In this document: one piece after another, positions 38,401-50,700 of the stretch
Numbering within the stretch: position 1 is the stretch's first letter
How the letters are laid out: each line of letters starts with the position of its first letter
DNA from: Rhabdornis inornatus
Lineage: Eukaryota > Chordata > Aves > Passeriformes > Rhabdornithidae
Direction of reading: 5' to 3'
DNA: 64,000 bases
Assembly: GCA_013397075.1 (NCBI GenBank)
Contig: VWZS01009702.1
Span: forward strand, 65,775 to 129,774
Translations under genes and position numbers: made by a program
The notes under the pieces: generated by a model
The model's input: the letters and a program-made list of their open reading frames with translations, nothing else
What the model was told of the DNA's origin: nothing
The model's database searches: none

Positions 38401-41400
38401 ATATTTAATTGCAAATTATTTTTACAACTCTGCCGTTCTAGTCACTGTCATTACAGCACAATACTGAATGGTGTGGTCAATCTGATTAAAATGCTTCCTT
38501 ACTTTAAGACACACTGAAAAGGTTTAAATCAACCACCTTTTTCTTAATTGTGTCTGTCCTTGCTTAGTCCTTGTTTTCAGGAATCAAAGTATCAGACTAA
38601 CATTGAAATCTGACCAGGGCTAATAACATTCTGTTTCACAGCAAATAAAAGTGACAATGAATGATGAAGATATGGACACGTATGTGTTTGCTGTTGGAAC
38701 CAGAAAAGCACTGGTGAGACTTCAGAAAGAGATGCAGGACCTGGTATGTACGTGCACATTGATAAATAATAGCATGTAATAATCTAATCTGCATAGTTAC
38801 TGTTTTCTTGAGGACAGCTGAAAACCTGTGACTGACCTGTTGGAAATTGTGGGGAAAAGACATTTCCATCTACAGATAAAAGTCTAATGGAATCAAACAT
38901 CAGAAGTGCTCCCCCCTGTCAGACCTGCAGAGAAAGAGGCACTGGAAAGCAGCTTAGCCCTTTCTTTTGGGGTATAGTTGGTTTAAGACCTGCAGAATTT
39001 TGTCAGCATACACGAGTGTCACTTCACCTCGTTTAATTTGCACAAAAGACATCTTCAAGGATTGAAAAGTAAACTTAATTAGTGATATGTGATGTGGAAA
39101 ATTTAGGTTTAAGTCATCTGTTTTTACATGATCTGGAATTAAAACTTTCCATATGTTCAAGCGTGAGAAGAATTGCAGAGCTTGCAAAGAATCCAGTGAT
39201 AACAAGCAATGCTTTGCAAATCTTTTCTCTCAAGTAGCAGCATGCAGTGTGGTTGGTAGGATTCCAGTTTTTGTTCTGATATCAAAGTGTAAGCAAAATG
39301 CCTTAATCCACTTTGAACGCTCCAGTATGTATGTATGTATTAGAATTGTTTTATCTTCTTCCTTAAAGTGCTGATTTCTGAAGGAAAATGCTACCTTAAA
39401 GACTGTGCTTCACTTTGAAATGTCCCCAGCCAGGATGAGTGAATGAGTGTATTTTTTATTGTTTCTTTTCTGCTACTTTCAGAGGTCCCACTGTTCCAGA
39501 ACAGTTCAGTCTGATAACATACAGGCTTGTGCTTATTTTTCTTTTGCATTGTTCTCTTTGAAACAGAGTGAGTTCTGCAGTGATAAACCTAAGTCTGGTG
39601 CAAAATATGGGCTTCCAGATTCGCTGGCTATCTTGTCAGAGATGGGAGAGGTCACGGAGGGAATGATGGACGCCAAGGTAAACTTGAGTGAATTAATACA
39701 GATACTCCTTGGTAATCCTGGCATTTGTAACTTGTACATTCTAAAAAAGCTGAAGTTCATGTCTCTATCAGTGTCACTGTGAACTGTAGAATGGTTTTGG
39801 TTGGAAGGGACCTTAAAAATCATCCGGTTCCAGCCCCTTGCCATGGGCAGGGAACCTGGCAAACCCCTGTGGAGTGGGTAGGCTGCAGCTGGATTGGTGT
39901 TGGGAAGAACTAAGCTGGTTTCTCTTTCAGATGATCCATTTCCTCACACACTACGCTGACAAGATTGACTCTGTCCAATTCTCGGACCAGTTCTCCGGTC
40001 CAAAGCTTATGCAAGAGTAAGTAAAAATGCTGAGCTCTGGTCAGGCTCACTCTCAGCTGTGCCTCTGCAATATTCAGGCAGCAGCTCTGCTCTTCCCTGA
40101 GCCTCCTAGTCCAGAGGTGCTTTCAGGGGCTGCTGCAGAGCTGCCAAGCGGTGGATGATGTGTCTGAGCTGAATTACCACGTAGGTTTGTGCAAGGGTGT
40201 ATTGTGCTCACAGGTGTATAAACAAATGAACATAAAGGAACATACTTTGATTTAATTATAAGACAGCTTGTGTGTATACCTTGTACTAAAATTGTGGAGG
40301 ATCTGTGAAATGTAAGCCTGAGATTTTCATATTAGAATACTGTGGGATTTTGAGCAGTGAATACTTAAACTCTTGAGGAAATATTTTGTTCTCCTAAAAT
40401 ATTTAGAGATCTTTAGTGGTATAAACAACAAGGGGGTGTGTTAAGCTGGATGTAATTCAAAATATAGAGAACTTCTTAGTGCTCATATGCCCTCTGGACA
40501 GTCAGAGGGACTGGTGCTGTATGTTTTCACACTCATGCCTTTTCTCTGCAGGCTTTTGGGTAAAATACTATAGGAACCTGGTTAGTTTGAAACTTAACTT
40601 CGGGTTATAGCCAGGCTTTTAATGTTTGTTTTATTAAAGTACTTTCCAAGTGTCTTTTGGCTCTTGATGGATTTTCAGACCAATGTTAGTTACTTGGTAT
40701 TTTTCTTCACTCCTTCCAAACACTTGTTTCTTTCCTCCAGGGAGGGCCAGCTTACAAAACTGCCCGAAACTAAAAAGACACTTTTGTTTACATTTAATGG
40801 TAAGGGAACTGTTGTCTGTGTGTGTCTGGGGGAGTGTTGGGCTTTATTGATGTAAGTCACATGCTCAGGTGTGGAAGATTTTGTGATGAGTGACTTCAGG
40901 GCATGAAGCAGGATCATTGATTGATAAACAGAAGGCAGCAATACACTGGGGACTGAGCAGCATATTGTCATGATAACAGGACACTCAGTCTTGCTGTTAT
41001 TGACCTCAGCTCACACTCCTCTCTCTTGGGGTGGCTTGTTTCTAAACCACAAGCCTTGCAGTTTGAACTTCCACAGACTCAGTTGGTTTACCATGGTTTG
41101 AATAAAAGCGGCCTGTTGGGAGAATTCTGGAAAATAATAGATCTTCAAATCTCTTCAAAATTCAAGCCCATAGCTCCAAATGAAGCTTCCTAAAGAGCAG
41201 GATAAGAGCATCTTTATTTCATGAACAGTGTGAACCATAAGGGAAGAGCATCACAGCAAGCAGACCAGTACTGCCAGTCTGTGTGAATGAACAAGGAACT
41301 CTTTATTTCAGTGCCTGGTTCAGGCAACACTTCCCCAAAGGACATGGAGTCTTTGCTGCCTCTGATGAGCATGGTTATCTACTCCATCGACAAAGCAAAG

Positions 41401-42081
41401 AAGTTCCGGCTGAACAGAGAAGTGAGTAGTGTGTGCTTTTCTGTCTTTGAACATCACATGAAACTGGAACCATTCCCACTGGGTCCTTATGGATCCACTG
41501 CATCCTTGTGGAGAGATCCTGCATCCTGCCTGGGGGGAAATCAGTACAAACTGTGTTTGCTTTTCTCTGTGCAAAGGGTAAACAAAAAGCTGACAAGAAC
41601 AGGGCTCGGGTGGAAGAGAACTTCCTGAAGCTGACTCACGTGCAGAGACAGGAGGCTGCCCAGTCCCGCCGGGAGGAGAAGAAACGGGCGGAGAAGGAGC
41701 GCATCATGAACGAGGAGGATCCCGAGAAGCAGCGTCGGCTGGAGGTGAGGGGGACGTTACACTGGCACAGGCTGCTGCCAGATCCCTCCTAGGATCTCCA
41801 GGGCTGCCTGTAGGTAGAAAACTTTGATTTCTGTTTGCTGGAGGGCAGACAGCTATCAGGTATTTGCTGCTCCTTTCTGAAACACACAAAGGCTCCTGGT
41901 GAGATGTGAACCCCGTGCTGGAGGGCTTTGGTTCTGAAATGAGCTGCTTGTTCCTTCAGGAGATCACCTGTGTTTATTCAGATCCCTGTCCTTCCTACAG
42001 GAAGCTGCTCTGCGGCGTGAGCAGAAGAAGCTTGAGAAGAAGCAGATGAAGATGAAGCAAATCAAAGTGAAAGCCATGTGA
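35466..42081 (+). CDS. CCDC47: CCDC47 (calumin), ER PAT complex / multipass translocon subunit
   Basis: ER membrane protein that binds Ca2+ and, with Asterix, forms the PAT complex for multipass membrane-protein insertion. Coding exons: 35466-35726, 35847-35954, 36802-36976, 37160-37281, 37822-37887, 38642-38743, 39567-39677, 39931-40016, 40741-40799, 41312-41421, 41577-41744, 42001-42081. They total 482 aa (human 483). Residues 1-20 are a signal peptide ([20 protein letters not shown]). A highly acidic lumenal segment follows ([19 protein letters not shown], then [14 protein letters not shown] across an exon join). One membrane span sits near 138-155 ([18 protein letters not shown]). The cytosolic globular part includes [18 protein letters not shown] basic coiled coil closes the protein and ends [10 protein letters not shown]. 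The start ATG is just after an exon acceptor; exon 1 is noncoding. No canonical AATAAA was found after the stop before 43600. Confidence 0.97.
39786..39870 (-). mobile_element. CR1-like LINE 3'-end fragment
   Basis: The plus strand has TAGAATGGTTTTGGTTGGAA, GGGACCTTAAAAATCATC and CCATGGGCAGGGAACC, the reverse complement of a CR1 terminus. It is in the CCDC47 intron before the exon at 39931, antisense to the gene. Confidence 0.85.
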
Positions 42082-43600
42082 CTGTTGTGAGAAGTGTCTG
42101 GGTGCCACCTGTGCAATTGTAATTCACAGGGTACAAAGATCCATGTGACTCCATAATCCTCTGATTCCTTGAACACTAGTAACCATTAAGAGAAAGTTCT
42201 TGCATTGGTGTTACTTATTTAAGTATTACAGCAAAATGTGTGGGGAGCTTTGTCTCAGCAGTTCTGTTGCAGGTGGTACAGAGTTTTGCTACTTGTCTGT
42301 TAAAAAAAATTGCAATATTCTCGAATGCTTTTTGTCATTTGTTCTTTAAAAACAGAAGATTGTAAGCCTGTCCATGTGTGCTGGTAACATATTCATGCTT
42401 TGGTTTTAAACTTTGGTTTTAGTTATTGTGAGGGAAACGGGAAAAACTTAGGGGGGAGGAAAACTGCACAATAAGCATTTACTGTGCATTTATTTGCATC
42501 AAGGCACAACACTTAGAGCCTTCCATACACAGTATGGATTCTTCAGGGATTTAAGCCCAGTAGAAGTTCTAATAGAAGTAGAAGATTTTTTTATCTTAAT
42601 TCTTTTTTTTTTACAAACAAAGGCCTGAAGCAGTATTAGGTCACCTGTGGGCATGATTGGCTTATGTGTAAAACACAGAGATGGTTAGAACTAAGGGAAT
42701 GGAATACATGGACAGTTTCCTACTTGTATGTTTGGATGCTGCAAACTTAACACAATGTGGAATCTGTGATGTCAGCACAGTGTTCCTTCAGGAGTGAGTG
42801 CATGGTGAGTTAGCAATTCAACCAGCTTTCCTTCAATATTTTTAACTGTTCAAGTTTGCCTCAACCCCTTCTCTCCTGATCTCAGCAGCTGCTGCCCAGT
42901 TCACTTCAGCCAGGAGCCAGACCTAGTGGAGTACCTGCAGTTCCTGATCTCCCCAGGGCAGTGAAAACGTTTCAGAGGATATTTGTCCTCTTCATCTGGT
43001 CAGTGATCACTTCAGGGTCTTGAATCTAAATGGGAAGAATGAAGTGAATGCCCTGTGCAAGCACTTCGCTGGGAGAGCTCTGCATTTTATAAATGCTTCC
43101 TGTCCAGAAGGCATTTTATTGTTGCTTGTAACAGATTTTTAATAGTTTTGTGGGGAAACAATGTCCTGCATTTTCTCGTTCAATACTTCGTGGAAACTTG
43201 GTTCTGAGGCAATAAGAATTAGCTACTGTTGAAACAGCAATTGCTTAAACTCCTTGTTCCAGCATGGGATACTTCACCCTGACTGAAATGCAAATGTCTG
43301 TAACCTGATACATGCAAATACATTAATTTTATAATGGTTGGTAAAATTATTTAAAACCAAAACTAATGTAGATTATGTGAAATTTTAGCACTATTTAGCT
43401 TTAAAGATTAATATGTTATTGTTTCAGAGTTCTTTGAAAGGAAATACTAGTTTGTGCTCTTTTGAGTAAGCGGACAGCTTTCCTGAAGTCCCATCCAGTT
43501 GTGGGCCATGGCAGCTAATTTTGTAATATGAACATTCAAATGAACAATCTAATGAAGAGTAAAATATGATTGAAACACTCCTGCTTTACTCGGCTTGTCT
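42082..43600 (+). other. CCDC47 3' UTR region, end not resolved
   Basis: A/T-rich sequence after the CCDC47 stop with no further exon. Only non-canonical hexamers are visible (for example TATAAA near 43090), so the cleavage site was not assigned. Confidence 0.5.
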
Positions 43601-43784
43601 CAGTCTTCCTTTCATTTGGTAGGATCTTAAAGCCTCCTGTGTCCTGGTGAGTTTTGGTGTAGGTTTTAATCACCACGAGGAGCTGCTGCCTGCACTGTGG
43701 TGGAACTGGTTCCTGCTGGGGGAATGTGGCTCCCCCTTGTTCACGCTGGGCTGGGGCAGAGGAGGATTTGCCCCCGGGCTTTAA

Positions 43785-44185
43785 GAACCTTTTCTGTGAA
43801 GAAATTCCTGCTGATGTCCAACCTGAGCCTCCCCTGGCCCAGCCTGAGGCCGTTCCCTCTCCTCCTGTCCCTGTTCCCTGGGAGCAGATCCCAAATCCCC
43901 CCCAGCTGTCCCCTCCTGTCAGGGAGTTGTGCAGAGCCACAAGGGCCCCCCTGAGCCTCCTTTTCTCCAGGATGAGCCCCTTTCCAGCTCCCTCAGCCAT
44001 TCCTGGTGCTCCAGCCCCTTCCCAGCTCCATTCTGTTCTCTGGACGCTCTCCAGCCCCTCAGTATCTTTTTAAAGTGAGGGGACCAAAACTGGACACAGC
44101 ACTTGCCGTGTGGCCTCACCAGTGCCTGGCACAGGGGGACAATCCCTGCCCTGGTCCTGCTGCCCATGGCACAAGCCAGGGGCCA
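43785..44185 (-). mobile_element. CR1-like LINE fragment immediately upstream of the STRADA promoter
   Basis: The stretch reads TTTCTGTGAAGAAATTCCTG, CCCCTGAGCCTCC, TTTTCTCCAGGATGAGCCCC, AGTGAGGGGACCAAAACTGG and GTGTGGCCTCACCAGTGCC, all reverse-complement CR1 3' region. It ends within about 10 bp of the STRADA CpG promoter. The left edge may extend further, but the signal is lost. Confidence 0.85.
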
Positions 44186-44238
44186 TTGACCCAACATGGC
44201 GGCGGCTCCTTTCCCGCCGCTCGCGGGAGCTCAGGCGG

Positions 44239-44287
44239 TGACGTCACACGAGCGCGCCTAGCGTCACGTGTCGGCGCGCTGACGTCA
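44239..44287. promoter_or_regulatory. Twin full CRE palindromes (TGACGTCA)
   Basis: Perfect TGACGTCA at 44239-44246 and again at 44280-44287, 41 bp apart start to start (about four helical turns), with CACGTG between them. These are the consensus sites for CREB/ATF homodimers. Confidence 0.85.
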
Positions 44288-44335
44288 CGCGCAGCGTCTC
44301 CCGCCGGTGAACGGCGGCCGCAGCCCGAGGGGTCC

Positions 44336-44540
44336 GTGAGGGGCCCGGGGGGACGGAGCGGAGCGGGGGCACCGCGGGACGGCCCCGCACGGGTGAGGGG
44401 CCCGGGGGGACGGGACGGGACGGGACGGAGTGGGGGCACCGCGGGACGGCCCCGCACGGGTGAGGGGCCCGGGGGGACGGGACGGGACGGGACGGGACGG
44501 AGCGGGGGCACCGCGGGACGGCCCCGCATGGGTGTTCGGG
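44336..44540 (+). repeat. 57-72 bp tandem repeat with expanding GACGG pentamers in STRADA 5' region
   Basis: Units begin at GTGAGGGGCCCGG: 44336, 44393 and 44460, with a decayed boundary at 44532. Unit lengths are 57, 67 and 72 bp. They grow because an internal GGGAC pentamer gains copies in each successive unit. Each of the first three boundaries carries GTGAGG, a donor-like motif. Confidence 0.85.
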
Positions 44541-44756
44541 GATGTCGCTGCTTTAGGAGGGCTCCCGGCAGTTCTTGCCGGAGTTCGCGCTCTCCTGGGG
44601 CTGTCCTGGGACTGCTGGGCCCGGGGCAGTTCGGGGTGTCGGTGCTTTGTGGGGTGCCGGCGGTGCTTACCGGGGCCGTGCTCGCTGAGGGAGTGACGCC
44701 CTGTGCCCGCAGGTGTCCCGCCCTTTGTGCTGCGTGTGTCCCACAGCGGCGGATCC

Positions 44757-47700
44757 ATGTCTTTCCTTGTAAGTAAACCCGAGCGAATTAGGGTGAGTGT
44801 TGAAGATCTTCCAGCTTCCCTCGTGTCTCGGTAGAACGAGCCTTGCGCTTGTGCAGAGCGGCCGGGCCTGGAGAGCACCATTAGGGCCCAGGAAAACTGA
44901 TTATAGGGCTGATTGCAGGACATGGGGGTGCAAGCAGCTCTGGTTAAAAACCCTGCAATAAAGCCTTCATTGCTCGCACGTACACGTGTGTCTCCCTGGG
45001 GTGCCGTGCAGAGGGGCTGGAATGGGCTTTGCAGGGAAGAAAAAGGGCCATAATGCTGGTTATTTTCAGTGGTTCTTTAAGAAGTAGCCTCCTCACCTGT
45101 GTCACAATTTTTTTCCTTCACTTTGCTTGCAAAGCTAGATACAACAGCTTTGTTTGATTCTGCTTTTCTAAATGAAGACGTTTCCTGCAGCAGAACCATT
45201 TCTAATGCTTTCAAGTGGTATTCCTACATACAAGTTTTGAGTTATCATCCCCTAAAGACTCGTTGGTGCTTTCTAGGACCGGCTTCCCATGCACTGAACA
45301 TCAGCTGTTTATTGAATTATTTTGCTAAGTAGCAAATTCTGCCATGGGAGTGTTTGTGATTGATGATTTAACTTCGTGATCCACACTCCACAAGCTTAGA
45401 ATCTCCTGTTCCGTTGTATCTTATGTGCGTATATATGTATATTATTTGAACTGTAGTATTAGATAATGGTAGAAACACTCCTCTGCACAACTTAATGCTT
45501 GCTGTGAATTTCAAATGTGAATTCTGGAAGAGAGCAACAGCTCTAGGATATTTACGTTCTAATTTTGGATTCGTTCAGTAGATATATAACCAAAGTATAT
45601 GAATTCACCTCTTTGTAAAGAGTGAAGGCATTTTTTTTCAACCTATTACACCTAAAAACCCAGCTTTTATTTGGCTCTATGGGGGAGTTGTGGCATGCTG
45701 ATTATCTTTGCTATATGTGCATGTATAAAAACTTGTTTGAATAATTTAAAATGGTATTTACTTTATTGCAAGTGCATGTTGATTGGGAATAACAGCAGCA
45801 TAATAATAATAATCACAGAATAACTGTGTGGCTGCTGGGTGCATGTCATTGGCACAAAAAGGATGTCCAAAGTAAGGATGTCACTGGGCATGCAGCAATT
45901 CACTTTCAGACCACAGTAGAATCACTGAAGTTTGGGGTTTTTTTTCTTGTGGAGAAGGGGAAAAGAAACTTTTCTGTAGATGGAATAACCGACTATGTGG
46001 AGAATTTTTATTTTTTCAGCGGTGGGTGTCTGAGAAGTTCATTGTTGAGGGGCTAAGAGAGTTCGAGCTGTTCGGAGGTAAGTTTTCCTCTTGTTTAATG
46101 ACATAGAAATGTTTTATTTTAGCTGTAAAGCTTGGTCATTTGGTAGTAAAGATTATTTTATCACTAAAAGAGATGGCTAAATCTCATTGTAAATCCAGGC
46201 ATTCAAGCTGGCTAAGCCCAGGAATTTAACGTGGAAGTGTCCAAGATCTAGCAAGTTATTTGGAAGTCATTTCCATATTGATAACAGTTATAAATTAGTT
46301 CTATATTGCTTAGCATAACCACATTTTTTTTTCATATGCAAAAGATGGATTAGGGGTTTAGGAAGGTTAATTATAATTTTCTGAGTTAAAAGGCATTTTG
46401 AAGCTGTTGATGTCTCCTCAGGAGCAGGAGCTGGCGGGTTTGTGCTCTGCTTCTGCATCACAAACAAAGGTGCCCGCTAGGATGCAGAATTCCTGGCCAA
46501 TGACATGGAAAATAAATAGAGCATAGGAAATATGTCTAGATTTTGAGCTTCTAGGTGGAATAAAGGAATTTTTATTACTTTGAATAGTATTAGATAGTTT
46601 TTTCTGTATTTTAAGAGTCATCTTTGAATGTGTTTATAATCATAGAATTGTTTGGGTTGGAAGGGACCTTTAAAGATCACCAAGTCCAACCCTCCTGCAA
46701 TAAGCAGGGACATGACAGAAGGTTAATATTCAGTTATAGTAAAAAAAATTGTCACCTTACATTTATGTCAAATATACCAACAGTAGCACTGTGTGAATCT
46801 CTTTGATCCTGTGCATGTACTGCAACATGACTAGAGTTGCTATTTTGTGTACAAATTAAATGTCTTTGTATAAAACAAAAAATCATGCATATTTAATATC
46901 AAAAAGGGTCATCTAGGGTTATTTGCTTAGCTGTCCAGCTGTATTTTAATGGGTATCTGTTGAACACAACATGGTGAACAATTAATTTCTTTACTCCAGA
47001 GCAGCCTCCGGGTGACTCTCGGAGAAAAGTAAGTGACTTGTGCAGGCTGTGGTGCTGTGGTTCATTGCATGGAGATTATTCCTTGTGGAAGTTTGATTTT
47101 TCTTTTTATCTTAGTTATATATCTCATCTCTATATTTACCTCTACAAGTGTGGAAACAGGTTTCACCCTGGAGTGGAGATTTTGGTGTGTGGTTTTCAAG
47201 CCATTTGTGATAATTCAGAAATTTAAACTGAATCTCTTGGATTTCTATTTGTTTGTCATTCTCCTCCCCCCAGCCCCTCAAAGGTCTCTTTTTGAGGTGA
47301 TTTAGTTCTGATCCTTCAGAGAAGGAAGGGTTTAGTTTTATGGAACTTCTGAAAAGTATTTATTCTGCAGGCCCTGATTGCTCATTGTCTGGTTCATAAT
47401 GAGCATATAACACATAAAACATCACAATTTACAGTAGAGTATCTTAATCCAAATGATTCCCCACCTCCCCACACCACAGGTGTGCAGGTGTTGCTCTAGT
47501 TTAAGCTAATTATAAACACAAATTAAGTGTGATTTAACCATAAAATCATAGGCATTGTGTCAGTTCAAGCTGCTTATAATTGATTTTTGTGTCAGTGACT
47601 GTAGTTTACTGGCACAAACAAAGCTCAAAACAGGAGATGTATTTGGAATGTTTTGTGTAGAATTGAGTAAATTCACACCTTTTTTTAAATTGCTGAGTGT

Positions 47701-50700
47701 TAGACATACTTGTCTGGAAGCAAATTGAGATTAGCATCTGTTCTGGTTTTTTCCAAGGGTTTTCTTGGGGTTTAGACACTTATGCTGATTCTCATTTTGA
47801 TCTTTTTATGTCTAAATAAAAGCCTGGTTTTTTTTCCACCAGGGCTGTAGAGAAAAGTACATAATTTGAGGAGGGGGGTGGGAGGAAAATTTTTGTTCTT
47901 ATGCTAAAATGAGAGAGGGAGTGAGGAGGTGGAGGGGAAGGCAGCAGAACAAAACTGATCTGCCCTTTTTCTAACTCAGTGAATGTCATTTGGCAAATGC
48001 AGATCCTTGCAAGCATCACATAACTGATTGTGTTATGGCATTTATACCAGTAGTTGCCTTTCAAAGATGCATTTCCTTTAAATCTATCTCCAATTAAACT
48101 GGACTGCCAAGCCAAAAGCCAGCTCTAAATGAATGTCATGCCGTAAAACTGGTCATATGGGACTTCATTTTGCAGCTGCTTTTGACTATACACCAAAAAT
48201 TGTCCTGTGTGAAACCACTGAGGAGCTTTTTTGCAGTATCTCATAAATGACATTTCAGTTTAACTTTCTTTTTTTAAGCTGTTGTATGATGTTGATAAAT
48301 TTCTGGTCGAGCTCCTTTTGCATTAACTCTGTTATTGGTTACATGAGGAGGGGTGAGTGAAGACCTCATACTGGAAGACTTTTCATTAGGGAATTCACAG
48401 CATTTTTCCATTACTGCACAGCCTACGCCATTAATATGATTAAATGTATTTAATTCTTTGCATCTGTTTTGTTGGCTATTGCTCTCCCTGGAGTGGGCTT
48501 TAACAAAGCAAACCACTTCCATGTTGCTCAGTGTCTCACCAGCTGTCACTGCTCCATGACTGCTTCCAGCCTCCTGCTTCCATCTCCTTGGTGCTGCCTG
48601 TCTGCTTCCGAGGTTTCTGTTTGCCTGTGTGGCAGGACTGTGGGCAATTGCTGAAAGAAGTAATGAGTGATACAGCTGAGATCAGAATGGACAGGCCTCT
48701 TTAGGAGTTTGAAATCCTGAGTGGAAAGTTGCTGCCGGTTCTGAGCCAAGAAACAGCACTGTAGTGTTCACTAAAAGAAAGGATCTGGGAATGCTGCTCC
48801 CAGGGGTTTTAGCTATGCTGAAATAGGACTGAGTTGTTTGAGCTGAAATTATAACATGAATCTTAATTTTTGCCTTTTCCCTTAATGGAAGATGCAGCTA
48901 TTTTCAAGGTAGGCAGTGTGCTGTTCAAAGCCAGTTGAAAAGGTGGAACTTGGGAAGTGTGGCTCTAATTTACTCCCAAAGTACAATTAGACACCCAGAG
49001 GTAATTTACAGTAAACTCCTGTCTGTGCTGTTTGCATTCCATTTACCCTGGGCTGAGGGTAGAACAGCAAGTTCTTTGTTTTTCAGCTGTCGTTGTGTTG
49101 TTCCCATCTTTCAGTGATGAAAATAAAAAAAGGAGTCTGCTGTCATGGTAGGAAAAGGCACAAACCTTTTCTGCTTCATGTACCATGAGAAAGGTCTGAT
49201 AAAGGGCATTTGCAGTTGATGAAGAATGAGGTGGAAAAATTGAGGTGGTGTTCCAAATGCCAGGAGGAGTTAATGTGCTGGAAATTTGAGATAACTAAAG
49301 ATGGTTTTAGATACAAAATAAATTTTAATCCCTGTTAGGATGCTCTCCTTGTGACTTCGGACATTTGAAGGAGTTGGAAGATATAAAAGAACTTGCAAGA
49401 ACATTGAAGTTTAGCATCTGCAAAATCCTGCAGGGGAAGATTTCAGTGTATGTAAATAAGGGAGAAAGCTTTATGTCAGATGGAGTGAGGGAAAGCTGAC
49501 AGGCTTGGGAATGCTGCTTCCCTGGGTGGTGTGGGGGTGCTTCCCTCCCCCCCTTTTTTTTTGGAAGCATTTTTGCTTTGCAGTTTTTGCTTTCATTTGG
49601 AGCCTCTCTTTCCATGTGTGTCTGATTTTCTCCATCACTTGTACCATTCAGCTAAGCAGCTTCAGCTTGCTGGGCTTACCCCAGGCGAGCAGCTGAGAGC
49701 CAGGAGCTGCAGCATCCTCCAGGAACACAACGGTTACAGTGCAGAGAAGGGCTGGGAACAGCTTCCCTCTGGCTCAGGTTACAGGATGGTGGCACACAAG
49801 TTTGTAATTCTAATGGAAAGGCAGTTACTGGAAAGCAGAGTTTAGGCTGTCCAGGGGAATAATAATTGACTTTATCCAAGTACTCCTGAATAAATTCTCA
49901 CTTACAGTGATTAACATCTTCTAGTTACGTGTTTTGTAACACAGATGTCTGGATCTTCTGAAATGAGACATCTCCTGAATTTCAATTGATAAATGACTAT
50001 TTAAAATTATTTTGACAGCAATTAAATCCTCTTCTGCATTTCTGTTATTTTGAAGTGTATGATAATATGAGGTGCAGAGGATTTTTCCAGCAGGTGATCT
50101 TTATTTTCTTTGACCTGACTTGATTTTTTTCCTCAGACAAATGAGGCGAGCTCCGAGTCGATAGCTTCTTCCCCTAAAAGGGACACCATGAGCAACTTCC
50201 TGCCAGACAGCAGCTGCTATGAGTTGCTCACTATCATAGGTAATTCTGGAGGGCTGGAGGATCAGAGTGTGCTTTGTAAAGAAAATAATTTCTGCAGATT
50301 TGTTGTCCTTTACTTGATTGATTGCTTATTTTTGCTGTTGGATATCTGCATCTTTGATTTTAAAATAATTGAATAAAAAATGAGGTGCCAGTCCTAAAGG
50401 TTTTCACCTAAGAGGGTCACGTGGTGGGTCTATGATGCTGGGGGTGCAGTACAGTCTAATCACTGTTTCTGCCTCAAACTTGCGTTTGAAGGGCAGGATA
50501 ATTCTGGCTAGGAGGATTTCTCTCAGTGGGATACGTGCCAAGGAAGGTGGTATCTGATGGAGTAATTACTCTTTTACAAGGCCAAAAATAGTTTGAGTGA
50601 GTGAGTGAGGGTAAAGATTATTGAAGGGAAGGGGGCTGGAGGAATTCCTCTCAGTGCTTCCAAAAGCATTGCTGAAGCTTCAGTGCTTTCTCTTTCAGGC

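Larger units (their letters stand above)
44190..44560 (+). promoter_or_regulatory. STRADA CpG-island promoter and noncoding first exon region
   Basis: Very GC-rich. In order: a YY1-like AACATGGCGGC at 44193-44203, CRE palindromes at 44239 and 44280, an E-box CACGTG at 44265-44270, then a tandem repeat with several GTGAGG donor-like sites. The exon carrying the start codon has an acceptor (CCCGCAG) near 44712, which implies a noncoding first exon here. Which repeated donor is used cannot be told. Confidence 0.7.

Noticed and set aside
44006..44776. A 256-codon plus-strand frame upstream of STRADA
   Set aside because: It is composed of a CR1 fragment, the CpG promoter and the tandem repeat, with no protein family match.
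44957..44962. A plus-strand AATAAA in the first long STRADA intron as a premature poly(A) site
   Set aside because: A single hexamer with no transcript evidence; such motifs occur by chance in introns.
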